A stretch of DNA of 61,519 bases from DATBIS01 sp036556805 (GTDB lineage Bacteria > Actinomycetota > UBA4738 > HRBIN12). Position numbers and translations under genes: made by a program. This document shows, in pieces, positions 7,809 to 16,902 of this stretch (positions are counted from its first letter, which is position 1; the number at the start of each line of letters is the position of its first letter). The stretch is from contig DATBIS010000132.1 in assembly GCA_036556805.1 (NCBI GenBank), positions 1-61,519 on the forward strand, given 5' to 3'. The notes beneath the pieces are model-generated. The model was not told the origin of the DNA and did not search any database. It saw only the letters and a list, made by a program, of their open reading frames with translations.

Positions 7809-10103
7809 TCAGGCCGAACGGCTGGACGCCCGGCTCGGATCGAGCGTGCCTCGCCGCCAGTAGTCGAGGATGGCCTCGCCCGGGATCGGCCGGCTGAACA
7901 GGTACCCCTGGCCCAGCTGGCAGCCGTGTGCCCGGAGGAACCGCCACTCGTCCTCCGTCTCGATGCCCTCCGCGAGCGTCGTCATCCCGAGGCCGCGCGC
8001 GAGCTCGATGAACGCCGTCACGATGCTTGCCGACGCGGGGTCCCCGTGCACGCCGTCCACGAACGACCGGTCGACCTTCAGCACCTCAACCGGCACCTCC
8101 CGCAGGCGCGACAGCGACGAGTAGCCCGTGCCGAAGTCGTCGATCGCGACGCGGAGGCCCCCCGCGTGCAGCTCCCAGAGGATGCGCTGGGCCCGGTCGG
8201 GATCGAGCATCGCCGACGACTCCGTGATCTCCACGACCATACGCCGCGGGTCCATCCCCCCCTCCGCGATGCGCGACAGCACGCGCTCGGCGAGATCGGG
8301 CTGCCAGAACTGCCGCGGCGAGAGGTTGAAGCCGATCTCGATGCGCAGGCCCTCCGCACGCCACTGCTCGTCCTGACGGCAGATCTCCTCGACGACCCAG
8401 TCGCCGATCTCCTCGATGAGGCCGAGGTCCTCCGCGACCGGGATGAACTCGTTCGGCGGGATGATCGTGCCGTCCGGCTCCTGCCAGCGGATGAGCGCCT
8501 CCACGCCGATCATGTCGCCGCGTGCGAGCTGCACGATCGGCTGGTAGTGCAGCACCCAGCGCTGGGCCTCGACGGCCTTTCGCAGCCGCGTGACGAACGC
8601 GAGCTTGCCGTTGGAGTCGTCGGAGTTGTCCATGGCGACGACATAGCTGCTCGGCCCGGCCTTCTTGCTCTCGTACATGGCCGCCTCTGCGTCGCGCAGC
8701 AACGTGGTGGCGTCGGCCGCGCCCTGCGGGAACAGGCTGATGCCCATGCTCGCCGAGACGTAGAGCTCGGTGCCGTCCACCAAGAAAGGGTCTCGCAGGG
8801 CATCGGCGATCGACTGCACGACCGACTCGGTGCGGATCATGGCTGCGTCCATCTCCCCCGACGCCTCCCGTTCGAGGTCGGCGAGCAGCAGCAGGAACAG
8901 GTCGCCGCCGCGCCGGGCGACGAGGTCCGTGTCGCGCGTGGCCTCGCGAAGCCGGTCGGCGACCTGACGCAGCAGCTCGTCCCCGTTGTGGTGCCCGAGC
9001 GAGTCGTTCACGAGCCGGAAGTCGTCCAGGTCCACGCACACGACCGCCACCGACCCGCTGTGGCGACGAGCGCGTGCGAGTGAGAGCTCGAGCAGCTCCT
9101 CGAACATCGACCGGTTCGGCAGCCCGGTGAGCTTGTCGTGATACGCGAGGAAGGCCACGTGCTCCTCGGCCCGCTTGCGCTCCGAGATGTCCATCATCAC
9201 GCCGTGCGAATAGCGCGCGACACCGTTCGCGTCACGCACGATCGAGGCCTGGTCGAACACCCAGACGACGCGCCCGTCCTTCGCGAACAATCGGTACTCG
9301 AGCCGGAACGGCTCGCCGGTCTCGTTGTGCCGCGCGTTCTCCGCGAGCGCACGCGCGCGGTCATCCGGATGCAGGATCTTCGGCCAGAAGTCCGGATCGC
9401 CCAGCCACTCCTCCGCGCCGTAGCCGAGCATCGACTCGATCTGGGGGCTCACGTAGATGCTCGACGCCTGGTCGTTCACGTCGTCGATGTACGTGATCGC
9501 CGGGATGTGCTCCACGATCGAGCGGTACTGCTCCTGGGCGAAGCGCTCTCGTTCGGCCGCCTGGTCGCGCTCCACAGCCGAGCTCAAGGCCGCAGCCACC
9601 GCGCGCAGCGCCTCGATCTCCACGTCCGACCAGCGGCGCTCGGCGTGACAGTCGTCGAACCCCACGAACCCCCACCACTCGGCGCCGACGAACACGGGCA
9701 CGAGGGCGATCGAGCGCACGTCCTCGCTCGAGAGGACGTGACGCTCCAGCTCCTCCGGAAGCTCCTCCACCGGTCCTTCGACGACGCCGCCGTCGCCGAG
9801 CACCTCGATCCAGCGGCCGAACACCGGCGCATACGGGTGCAGGTGGTTCGCCGGCTCGTCGAAGATCGGACGCACGCCGGGGGCGAGCCATTCGTCGGTG
9901 AGGTCCATCCAGAGCCGGCCGACGGAGTCGCGGACGTTATGGAAGAGGTACGCCCGGTCGGCGGCGACCGCGCCGCCCACCTCCCCGAGGACCTCGACGA
10001 CGCGATCTCGCCACGCGTCGTCGTGCACGAAGCGCTCGGTGGCGAACGCCACCGAGCGCAGGACGGCCTGCACGGCGACCTGGGATTCCATCGCTAGGGT
10101 CAT
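7809..10103 (-). CDS. GAF-PAS-GGDEF-EAL protein with degenerate cyclase motif
   Basis: A 764-aa paralogue of the protein at 2411-4660. An N-terminal GAF-like sensor (about 20-185) is followed by one PAS domain (about 195-310), GGDEF (about 315-480) and EAL (about 500-755). The cyclase signature reads GGDLF (about 399-403), with the catalytic Glu replaced by Leu, so cyclase activity is probably lost. The EAL residues are intact (GVEALIRW, EITESS, DDFGTGYSS, EGIE), so it is more likely a c-di-GMP phosphodiesterase. GGAGGG 3 nt before ATG 10103 supports this start over a GTG at 10121. It converges with transketolase with a 4-bp gap. Confidence 0.9.
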   Translation of the reverse strand: MTLAMESQVAVQAVLRSVAFATERFVHDDAWRDRVVEVLGEVGGAVAADRAYLFHNVRDSVGRLWMDLTDEWLAPGVRPIFDEPANHLHPYAPVFGRWIEVLGDGGVVEGPVEELPEELERHVLSSEDVRSIALVPVFVGAEWWGFVGFDDCHAERRWSDVEIEALRAVAAALSSAVERDQAAERERFAQEQYRSIVEHIPAITYIDDVNDQASSIYVSPQIESMLGYGAEEWLGDPDFWPKILHPDDRARALAENARHNETGEPFRLEYRLFAKDGRVVWVFDQASIVRDANGVARYSHGVMMDISERKRAEEHVAFLAYHDKLTGLPNRSMFEELLELSLARARRHSGSVAVVCVDLDDFRLVNDSLGHHNGDELLRQVADRLREATRDTDLVARRGGDLFLLLLADLEREASGEMDAAMIRTESVVQSIADALRDPFLVDGTELYVSASMGISLFPQGAADATTLLRDAEAAMYESKKAGPSSYVVAMDNSDDSNGKLAFVTRLRKAVEAQRWVLHYQPIVQLARGDMIGVEALIRWQEPDGTIIPPNEFIPVAEDLGLIEEIGDWVVEEICRQDEQWRAEGLRIEIGFNLSPRQFWQPDLAERVLSRIAEGGMDPRRMVVEITESSAMLDPDRAQRILWELHAGGLRVAIDDFGTGYSSLSRLREVPVEVLKVDRSFVDGVHGDPASASIVTAFIELARGLGMTTLAEGIETEDEWRFLRAHGCQLGQGYLFSRPIPGEAILDYWRRGTLDPSRASSRSA

Positions 10104-10170
10104 CGACCCTCCACCGGGCACGCTTGAAACCGCCGTGTCCCCCGGTCGGGTGTCGCCCTGCGACGGCTGC

Positions 10171-10176
10171 TACGCT
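10171..10176 (+). promoter_or_regulatory. Candidate leaderless -10 box
   Basis: TACGCT with 9 nt to the ATG at 10186. There is no ribosome site between box and start codon, consistent with a leaderless or near-leaderless message. Confidence 0.5.
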
Positions 10177-10185
10177 TTCGCGACC

Positions 10186-10464
10186 ATGGCGGACTACAAA
10201 GAAGTGCGGCACGAGCGTCTCTACGTCACCGTGCCCGGGTCGGAGCAGCTGCGAAAGACCGCTTCGGCGCGCCTCAAGCATCTGCTGGCGAACGGCTGGC
10301 GCGAGACCGACCGGCAGCGCCATCCCGACCACGTCATGGTGCGTTTCGAGCGAACCGGGCACGCGCCGCTGAAGGCTCGCCTGCCCAAGGCGACGCCCGA
10401 GGTCCGGATCGAGCGACGACCGCGCCGCGACGGCCCGGGCGGCCCGCCTCGCGGTCGCCGCTAG
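10186..10464 (+). CDS. Small basic protein of unknown function
   Basis: A 92-aa protein I cannot assign to a family. The first ~65 residues look folded, with mixed strand and helix. The tail (IERRPRRDGPGGPPRGRR) is rich in Arg, Gly and Pro, as in many nucleic-acid-binding or ribosome-associated small proteins. The TACGCT box placed just before the ATG, and codon use like the neighbours, argue that it is a real gene. It diverges from the GAF-PAS-GGDEF-EAL gene and is followed by the separately promoted KamA-family gene. Function unknown. Confidence 0.65.
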   Translation: MADYKEVRHERLYVTVPGSEQLRKTASARLKHLLANGWRETDRQRHPDHVMVRFERTGHAPLKARLPKATPEVRIERRPRRDGPGGPPRGRR

Positions 10465-10530
10465 TCCGCGTCCCCCGGATCCGCCGGATATCCTTCGGTC
10501 TGTCCGTCGTTTTGCCGGATCACGTCCGGG

Positions 10531-10536
10531 TATGAT
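10531..10536 (+). promoter_or_regulatory. Candidate -10 box of the KamA-family gene
   Basis: TATGAT, a good sigma-70 type -10, lies about 70 nt before the GTG at 10606. No convincing -35 box is visible. The leader carries AAGGAGGT just upstream of the start. Confidence 0.5.
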
Positions 10537-10605
10537 GGGGCTGGAGCACGGATCCGTTCAAGGCGGAGCCCCGGGCGCCGAAACCCATCAAGGAGGTGCG
10601 AGCGC

Positions 10606-12024
10606 GTGACGGTCGAGTTCCATCCCCAGCCATCCCAGGAGCGACCCGGGCATCGGGACCCCCACGCGCACGCGGCGCGGCAGCCGTTCGCGTACCCCCT
10701 CGAGCGCGCGTACGTCGAGCCGGACTGGACCCGCCTGCCCGGATACGCGGAGGTGACGACCGAGCAGTGGGAGTCGGCGCAGTGGCAGCGCGCCCACACC
10801 GTGAAGAACCTCGGAGAGCTCAGGGAGGCCCTCGGGCCGTCTCTCACCGACGATCTCCTGGAGGACATCCGCGCCGACCAGGAACGCCGGGCCACGATGT
10901 CCATGCTCCTGCCGCCGCAGATGATCAACACGATGGACGAGCGCGACCTGCGGAACGATCGCGTCCGCCGCTACATGGCGCCCGCGCTCTCGGATCGCGA
11001 GGCGGAGTGGCCGAGCCACCCGATGTCGTCACGAGACTCCCTGCACGAGGCAGACATGTGGGCCGTCGAGGGGCTCACCCACCGATATCCCACGAAGGTG
11101 CTCGCGGAGCTCATCCCCACCTGTCCGCAGTACTGCGGTCACTGCACGCGGATGGACCTCGTCGGCAACGACACGCTCCAGGTCCTCAAGTACAAGTTCG
11201 AGACGAGGCAGAACGAGCGCTGGGAGGCGATGCTCGACTACCTGCGTCGGACGCCTTCGATCCGCGATGTCGTCGTGTCGGGCGGCGACATGGCGAACGT
11301 GCCGATCAAGCGCCTCGAAGACTTCGTGATGCAGCTGCTCGACATCGAGCACATCCGCGACATCCGCCTCGCCACGAAGGGGCTGATGGGCATCCCGCAG
11401 CACTTCCTCCAGGACGACGTGCGCGCGGGGTTCGAGCGGATGGGCTCACGAGCGTTCGATCGCGGCGTGGACATCGCCGTGCACACGCACGTGAACTGCG
11501 CCCAGCAGGTCACGCCGCTCGTCGGCAAGGCCGCGCGGATGGTGCTCGAGGCCGGCTTCCGCGACGTCCGGAACCAGGGGGTCCTGCTGCACGGTGTGAA
11601 CACGTCGCCGGGCGATCTTCTGGAGCTCTGCTTCATGCTCCTTGACCACGCGAAGATCCTCCCCTACTACTTCTACATGTGCGACATGATCCCGAACGCC
11701 GAACACTGGCGGATCTCGGTCGCCGAGGCCCAGCACCTGCAGTACCAGCTGCTGGGCTACATGCCGGGGTTCGCGACGCCTCGCGTCGTGTGCGACGTGC
11801 CCTTCGTCGGCAAGCGATGGGTGCACATGGTCGCCGAGTACGACCACACCAAGGGCATCTCGTATTGGACGAAGAACTACCGGACCGGCATCGAGTACGA
11901 CGATCCCGAGGCGCTGGACCGTCGCTACCCCTACTACGACCCCATCCACACCCTGCCCGAAGAGGGCCAGGCATGGTGGCGCGAGCAGACGCGAAAGGGC
12001 GAGCTCGAGCTGCAGCCCGCGTGA
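10606..12024 (+). CDS. KamA-family radical SAM protein (divergent lysine 2,3-aminomutase-like)
   Basis: A 472-aa radical SAM protein. The cluster motif is CPQYCGHC (Cys173, 177, 180), followed by the core region VVVSGGDMANVP. The family resemblance is to lysine/glutamate 2,3-aminomutases. The segment matching the KamA PLP-lysine loop (canonical DAPGGGGK) reads DVPFVGKR, one residue shorter and without the glycine run, with a lysine near 403 in the right place. Substrate is therefore unknown. No acetyltransferase (ablB) or EF-P gene is nearby. The GTG start has AAGGAGGT 8 nt upstream. The stop overlaps the next start (TGATG), implying cotranslation. Confidence 0.85.
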   Translation: MTVEFHPQPSQERPGHRDPHAHAARQPFAYPLERAYVEPDWTRLPGYAEVTTEQWESAQWQRAHTVKNLGELREALGPSLTDDLLEDIRADQERRATMSMLLPPQMINTMDERDLRNDRVRRYMAPALSDREAEWPSHPMSSRDSLHEADMWAVEGLTHRYPTKVLAELIPTCPQYCGHCTRMDLVGNDTLQVLKYKFETRQNERWEAMLDYLRRTPSIRDVVVSGGDMANVPIKRLEDFVMQLLDIEHIRDIRLATKGLMGIPQHFLQDDVRAGFERMGSRAFDRGVDIAVHTHVNCAQQVTPLVGKAARMVLEAGFRDVRNQGVLLHGVNTSPGDLLELCFMLLDHAKILPYYFYMCDMIPNAEHWRISVAEAQHLQYQLLGYMPGFATPRVVCDVPFVGKRWVHMVAEYDHTKGISYWTKNYRTGIEYDDPEALDRRYPYYDPIHTLPEEGQAWWREQTRKGELELQPA

Positions 12025-12959
12025 TGCGGCGGATCATCATCCTTGCAGCCGTGGTCGTGCCGTCGATCGTGTCGCTCCCGCCCACGCTCGCGGGCGCCGC
12101 GTTTCCGGGGACGAACGGCAAGCTGGTGTATTGGGATTTCGTGGGGGACCCACCTCAGATCTTCACGATCGATCCGGACGGCACGAGCCGTACGCGCCTC
12201 ACGGACTCCGCGAAGGCGGTGATCGCCGACCCCGCCTGGTCGGCGGATGGGACGCGCATCGCATTCACCCGCTACGTGGTGAACACGGGCGCGAGCAGCC
12301 TCCGGGTGATGGACCAAGACGGATCGAACGTCAAGCTCGTGGTCAACCTCGACGACCTTCCGTCGGGCTTCGTGTTCATCTCGCAGCCTGCCTGGTCTCC
12401 CGACGGGACCACGCTTGCGTTCTGCGCGTTCAAGACGCCCGCGTTCGAGAACAGGATCTTCACGATCGGGACCGACGGATCGGGTCTCACGAAGCTCTCC
12501 GGCCCGGACGACGACGACTGCTTCCCGGCGTGGTCGCCCGACGGCATGACGATCGCGGTCGAGAGCCTCGACGACACGTTCAACGGGGACATCGTGCTGC
12601 TCTCGGTCGACGGCAGCACCCGGACGCCGATCGTGACCGCGGCAGACACGCACGCGCCCAACTGGGACCCGACGGGAGCCGCGCTCACGTTCACGCGGCG
12701 GACGAACAAGCGCTTCGACGTCTACACCGTCGACGCGGACGGTTCGAACCTCACGCAGGTCACCCACACCGTGAAGCGGTGGGAGTTCGCGCCGGTCTGG
12801 TCGCCCGACGGCACGAGGATCGCGTTCTCGCGAACGGTGGGGACGAGCTCGTTGACGCTCTCGGATCTGTGGACGATCGCGGTCGACGGCTCGGACGCGC
12901 AGCGCGTGAAGCACACGCCGGGCGTCGACGAGCGCGACGTCGACTGGCAGGCGGCGTGA
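12024..12959 (+). CDS. Exported TolB-like beta-propeller protein (PD40 repeats)
   Basis: A 311-aa protein with an N-terminal Sec signal (MRRIIILAAVVVPSIVSL...AGA) and about five repeats carrying the PD40 signature (PAWSADGTRIAF, PAWSPDGTTLAF, PAWSPDGMTIAV, PVWSPDGTRIAF). These build a TolB-like propeller used for protein or ligand binding outside the membrane. Its ATG overlaps the stop of the KamA-family gene, so the two are translationally coupled, an unusual pairing of a cytoplasmic radical enzyme with an exported propeller. Specific function unknown. Confidence 0.85.
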   Translation: MRRIIILAAVVVPSIVSLPPTLAGAAFPGTNGKLVYWDFVGDPPQIFTIDPDGTSRTRLTDSAKAVIADPAWSADGTRIAFTRYVVNTGASSLRVMDQDGSNVKLVVNLDDLPSGFVFISQPAWSPDGTTLAFCAFKTPAFENRIFTIGTDGSGLTKLSGPDDDDCFPAWSPDGMTIAVESLDDTFNGDIVLLSVDGSTRTPIVTAADTHAPNWDPTGAALTFTRRTNKRFDVYTVDADGSNLTQVTHTVKRWEFAPVWSPDGTRIAFSRTVGTSSLTLSDLWTIAVDGSDAQRVKHTPGVDERDVDWQAA

Positions 12960-12987
12960 GCGAACCGAAAGACGCACGGCCGGTCTC

Positions 12988-13839
12988 GTGAGCCGCCTAC
13001 TCACGGTCGTCGGCGCCCAGGTCCGTCCGGTGCCGTTCGATCCCGGCGCGACCCTCGAGAAGTTCGAGCGCGAGGTCCGCATGATCCGGGCGGCCTTTCC
13101 CGCCGCCGCGCTGTACGTGTTCCCCGAGCTGTATCTCACCGGCGAGCACCCGTTCTCGCCCGAAACGCCGCCTGGCTTCGAGTCGAGCGTGGCGCAACCG
13201 ATCCCCGGGCCGCTCACCCGCGCCGTGGGCACGATCGCGAAGCGCGTTGAGCGATGGATCGTTGCCGGCTCGATCGTCGAGCGGGAAGGCGACCGTCTGT
13301 ACAACACGCTCGTCGCGTTCTCGCCGGCCGGGCGGCTCGTGGCCCGTTACCGCAAGATGTTCACGTGGCGGCCGTTCGAGACCTTCGCGCACGGCACCGA
13401 GCCGCCTCCCGTGCTCCGCATTCCCGGCGTCGGCAAGGTTGGGCTGATGATCTGCTACGACGGCTGGTTCCCCGAGATGGCGCGCGGTCTCGCGCTTCGC
13501 GGCGCCGAGGTGATCGCGCATCCCACGCTCACCACCACCCCCGACAGGGAGGAGGAGGTGGTGCTTGCCCGCGCGAACGCGATCGCGAACCAGTGCTACG
13601 TCGTGAACGTGAACGCGTCGACGTCGATCGGGGGCGGGCGCAGCATCGCCATCGACCCGGAGGGGCGCGTGCTATTCGAGGGCGGCGTCGGCGAGGAGTT
13701 CCTCCCGGAGATGCTCGACCTCGACCGGGTGACCGCCGTGCGCGCCCACGGTACGCGGGGACTCAACCGGCTGCTGGAGCACGTGCGTGCGGCGCCGAAG
13801 GGCGCGTACGAGCACTACCGCACGCTCGGCGACGGCTGA
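12988..13839 (+). CDS. Carbon-nitrogen hydrolase (nitrilase superfamily)
   Basis: A 283-aa amidohydrolase with the complete Glu-Lys-Cys triad: Glu47 in FPELYLTG, Lys123 in YRKMFTW, Cys156 in MICYDGWFPE. This family cleaves amide or nitrile C-N bonds, and the length fits the omega-amidase, N-carbamoyl-amidase and aliphatic amidase branches; the substrate cannot be told. It starts with GTG 28 bp after the TolB-like gene and probably belongs to the same transcript. Its 3' end overlaps that of the convergent sulfatase gene by 25 bp. Confidence 0.88.
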   Translation: MSRLLTVVGAQVRPVPFDPGATLEKFEREVRMIRAAFPAAALYVFPELYLTGEHPFSPETPPGFESSVAQPIPGPLTRAVGTIAKRVERWIVAGSIVEREGDRLYNTLVAFSPAGRLVARYRKMFTWRPFETFAHGTEPPPVLRIPGVGKVGLMICYDGWFPEMARGLALRGAEVIAHPTLTTTPDREEEVVLARANAIANQCYVVNVNASTSIGGGRSIAIDPEGRVLFEGGVGEEFLPEMLDLDRVTAVRAHGTRGLNRLLEHVRAAPKGAYEHYRTLGDG

Positions 13840-15338
13840 CCGGCTCGGCGTCGGCGAGCGGCCTCCGCCACGAGCACCAGGGCAACGCCCAGGACGGCCG
13901 ACCAGCCGATGCCGAGCCCCCCGCCGCCGTAGAGACCCGGCGGCGGGGGGACACAGAGCTCGGCGAGCCGTTTCCTCGCCGCCTCGAGCGCCGCCACGTC
14001 CGCTGGATCGCCTGCGAGGTTCGTGAGCTCGAACGGGTCGGCGGCGAGGTCGTAGAACTCCTCCTCGTCGGTCTGGTAGCGGACGTAGAGGCTCGTTTCG
14101 GATCGCACGGCACAGTACGTCGGCACCGGGTTCGCGCCGCGCACGTGCTCGACGAGGAAGTCGGTGCGCCAGGACGGGTGCTCGCCCTCGACGAGCGGAA
14201 GGAGACTCGACCCCTCGGCTCCGGGCGCCGGCACGCCGGCGGCGGCGGCGATCGTCGGCGCGATGTCGACGTTCAGCGCGAACCGATCGTCCTCGATCCC
14301 CTGCGGGCCGCCCGCGGCGTCGAACCGCACGACGAACGGGATCCGGATCGCCTCGTCGTACGGAACCTCCTTCTTCGTCCACCGGTGTTCGCCGAGCAAC
14401 AGGCCGTTGTCCGACACGAACACGATGAGCGTGTTGTGGAGGCGCCCGGTGTCGTCGAGCGCGCGAAGGATCTCCCCCACCGCGCGATCGACCGAGAGCA
14501 GCGTGCGTTCCTGTTCGTCGCGGAACGCGGCCGCGGCCGCCGTGCCGGCGGCCCCGAGGCGCGGCAGCGCCCGTACGTACGCCGGCTTGTCCGACACGTC
14601 CGCCTCGTCGAGGCTGGGAGGTGGCGCCGGCGGGGCGGGAACCGCCCCGCCGGCGAACTCGGGGGCCGGCGTCGCCGGCGCGTGCGGCGCCGGCGGCGCG
14701 AAGTACAGGAAGAGCGGGCCGTTCGCCGTCCGCACGAAGTCGACCGCATACCTCGCGAGCACGTCGGTCGCATATTCGTTCGGGCGTTCGATTCGCCCGT
14801 CGACGGTGAGCGCGTAGTCTCCGTAGCTCGAGTGCGCGAACGCCACCCAGCGATCCCATCCCGGCGGGACGTAGCCGGTGAGCGCCGCGTGCTGGTACCC
14901 GTCGATGTACTTCCCGACGAGCGCGGTGTCGTACCCGGCGGCGTCGAGCCACGTCGCGATCGTCGAGCCGTCCCGCAATGCCTCGAAGCGTCCGAACGGC
15001 GGCACCTGCCGGTAGACGCCGGTCGTGTGCGACCACTCCCCCGTGAGGATCGACGCGCGGCTGGGGCAGCAAAGCGGGTTCACGACGAACCCGTTCGTGA
15101 ACGTGATGCCCTTCGCCATGAGCTCGCCGCGCACGATCGGCATCCCGTCGAGCTCGTCCCATCGCTGGTCGTCGGTGACGATCACGACGACGTTCGGCCG
15201 GTCGTTCTGCGCCGTCGCGCCGAGCGCGGGCGCGGCGGACGCGTGCGGCGCCGGCCACGCGATCGCTGCGCCGACCGCGAGGGCGGTGAGGCCGGCCCTA
15301 CCCGTAGGGCCAGCCGACGCCGGGCGGCGCGATCCCAC
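13815..15338 (-). CDS. Exported type I sulfatase
   Basis: A 507-aa alkaline-phosphatase-superfamily sulfatase. The formylglycine-site motif CCPSRASILTG lies near residue 90, preceded by the metal-binding segment VVVIVTDDQRWD. SDNGLLLGEH and HAPATP supply further metal and catalytic positions. A GTG at 15338 gives a plausible signal peptide (GSRRPAS...LTALAVGAAIAWP...HASA), and a C-terminal hydrophobic segment before RRRRAGQ suggests membrane anchoring. With this start it overlaps the upstream phosphoesterase gene by 41 bp. Activity needs a formylglycine-generating enzyme, and none is in the window. Substrate unknown. Confidence 0.85.
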   Translation of the reverse strand: MGSRRPASAGPTGRAGLTALAVGAAIAWPAPHASAAPALGATAQNDRPNVVVIVTDDQRWDELDGMPIVRGELMAKGITFTNGFVVNPLCCPSRASILTGEWSHTTGVYRQVPPFGRFEALRDGSTIATWLDAAGYDTALVGKYIDGYQHAALTGYVPPGWDRWVAFAHSSYGDYALTVDGRIERPNEYATDVLARYAVDFVRTANGPLFLYFAPPAPHAPATPAPEFAGGAVPAPPAPPPSLDEADVSDKPAYVRALPRLGAAGTAAAAAFRDEQERTLLSVDRAVGEILRALDDTGRLHNTLIVFVSDNGLLLGEHRWTKKEVPYDEAIRIPFVVRFDAAGGPQGIEDDRFALNVDIAPTIAAAAGVPAPGAEGSSLLPLVEGEHPSWRTDFLVEHVRGANPVPTYCAVRSETSLYVRYQTDEEEFYDLAADPFELTNLAGDPADVAALEAARKRLAELCVPPPPGLYGGGGLGIGWSAVLGVALVLVAEAARRRRAGQPSPSVR

Positions 15339-16890
15339 CGAACAAGGCGCTCTCGGAGGTCCCGTACGGGCAGTCGGTGCGCAGCGGGAGCACGAACCTC
15401 TTGTCCTTCGGTTCCTGCGTGAAGTCGAACGCCCCGGAGAGCGGGTCCGCCTGCTCGTCACGCTGTGTGAGCGAGTCGAGTCCATGCAGGTCCTCGATGA
15501 ACTTCAGCACCGACGAGAACTCGTACACGGTGTGGTCGACCGATCCCCCGTCCGGGTTGTCGCCCTGCACCGTCCACGGCGAGATGATGAGCGCCGGCGT
15601 CCGCGGCCCGAGGCCCATGATGTCGTAGTGCGGCGGTGCGACCGGGTCGTAGAAGCCGCCGAAGTCGTCCCACACGACGATGATCGCGGTGCTCGGCCAG
15701 TACTCGCTCTTCATGATCGCGTTGATCTGCGCGACGGTCCAGTTCTCGCCCGCGCACACGCTGATCGGCGAGTACGTGGGGCTGTTCGGGTCGGAGTCGC
15801 CCGGATGCTCGTTGTACGGCTCGGGCGGAACCAGCCACGAGACCTCCGGCAGCTCCCCATGCCGGATGTCCTTCGGGAACTGTGAGGGCGACACGACCTT
15901 GGGTCCCCAGATGCTCGGGTCGTAGCGGATGTGCCGGATCGACTGCATGCCGTTCATCCACACGTTGTCGTTCGCGTAGTACTTCCAACTCACCCCGGCC
16001 TCCTCGAGCAGGTCCGGGAGCACCGGGATGTTGAAGCAGGTGCGGATCGACTTCCAGTAGGCGCCGATCTGGTAGATGCGGTTGGGCCAATTGCTCGTGT
16101 ACGTGTCCTCGTAGTGCATGATCTTGCGGAGGTCCGCCTTGCTCAGCTCGTCGAGCGGGAAGTGCTTCGTGTACTCCTGCGGGTCGTCGCAGTAGTTCCC
16201 CTCGGTGTCGGCGTTCGTCTTGTTGTCGACGATGCCGTACGACTGCGCCGCCACGGTGTACAGGTGCTCGGGAAACGTCGGCCCGTACATCGACGTGAAG
16301 AAGTGGTCGGCGAGGACGAACCGGTCGGCGTACGCCCAGTAATGCGGGATGAGACTTCGGTCGAGGTAGACGTAGCCGCTCATGTCCTCGCCGAGGCCGA
16401 TCTTGTTGTACCCGTTCATCGCGCCGCCGTTGATCGAGAGCAGCCCGCTCGAGAACCCGTGCGTGATGTCGTGCGGCTGGATGTCGACGCCCTTCTTGAG
16501 GGGATAGTCGGGACCGGGCTTGCAGCCGAAGTCGGTGCAGCGGATCGTCTTGCCGACGGTCGCGCCGACCGCTCCGTGACCGTAGGTCGCGAAATAGTTA
16601 TTGAAGGTGCGGTTCTCCTTGATGATGAACACCACGTGCTTGATCGGACTGTCCGGCCCGATCTCGCCCGGCTGGCTGTGGCTGCCGCCCGGGCCGGAGG
16701 CGCCCCCGGTCGGCGATGGCGGCGGGGCGCCGTGCTCGGAGCCGCCGACGGGCAGGAAGCGCCACGCGGCCAGGACCACGCCCAGCAGGAGCGCCGTGGC
16801 AACGGCGCGACGGCGCGCGATCTGGCGGCGTGTGGGTCGACGTCGCCGGACGGAAGCGGGACGGATGATCGGGCCCGTGCCTCGCTGCAT
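15298..16890 (-). CDS. Membrane-anchored phospholipase C / acid phosphatase-like phosphoesterase
   Basis: A 530-aa protein of the bacterial phosphoesterase family that includes phospholipase C and AcpA. A single N-terminal membrane segment (about 28-47) follows an Arg-rich cytoplasmic end and precedes a Gly/Ser/Pro linker, placing the enzyme outside. The family signature IKHVVFIIKENRTFNNYF is present, with FPEHLYT, VVWDDFGGFYDPV and SVDHTVYEFSSVLKFIE later in the chain. It probably hydrolyses phosphate esters or phospholipids. It sits between two sulfatases on the same strand, 12 bp downstream of one and overlapping the other. Confidence 0.88.
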   Translation of the reverse strand: MQRGTGPIIRPASVRRRRPTRRQIARRRAVATALLLGVVLAAWRFLPVGGSEHGAPPPSPTGGASGPGGSHSQPGEIGPDSPIKHVVFIIKENRTFNNYFATYGHGAVGATVGKTIRCTDFGCKPGPDYPLKKGVDIQPHDITHGFSSGLLSINGGAMNGYNKIGLGEDMSGYVYLDRSLIPHYWAYADRFVLADHFFTSMYGPTFPEHLYTVAAQSYGIVDNKTNADTEGNYCDDPQEYTKHFPLDELSKADLRKIMHYEDTYTSNWPNRIYQIGAYWKSIRTCFNIPVLPDLLEEAGVSWKYYANDNVWMNGMQSIRHIRYDPSIWGPKVVSPSQFPKDIRHGELPEVSWLVPPEPYNEHPGDSDPNSPTYSPISVCAGENWTVAQINAIMKSEYWPSTAIIVVWDDFGGFYDPVAPPHYDIMGLGPRTPALIISPWTVQGDNPDGGSVDHTVYEFSSVLKFIEDLHGLDSLTQRDEQADPLSGAFDFTQEPKDKRFVLPLRTDCPYGTSESALFGGIAPPGVGWPYG

Positions 16891-16902
16891 GGAGCGCTGA
16901 GT

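Noticed and set aside
10606..12024. Lysine 2,3-aminomutase (ablA) for N-acetyl-beta-lysine osmolyte, or EF-P lysylation
   Set aside because: No ablB acetyltransferase, epmA or efp gene nearby, and the PLP loop is not canonical.
13254..15422. 722-codon plus-strand frame across the nitrilase 3' end and the sulfatase gene
   Set aside because: It overlaps two recognised genes in other frames and has shadow composition only.
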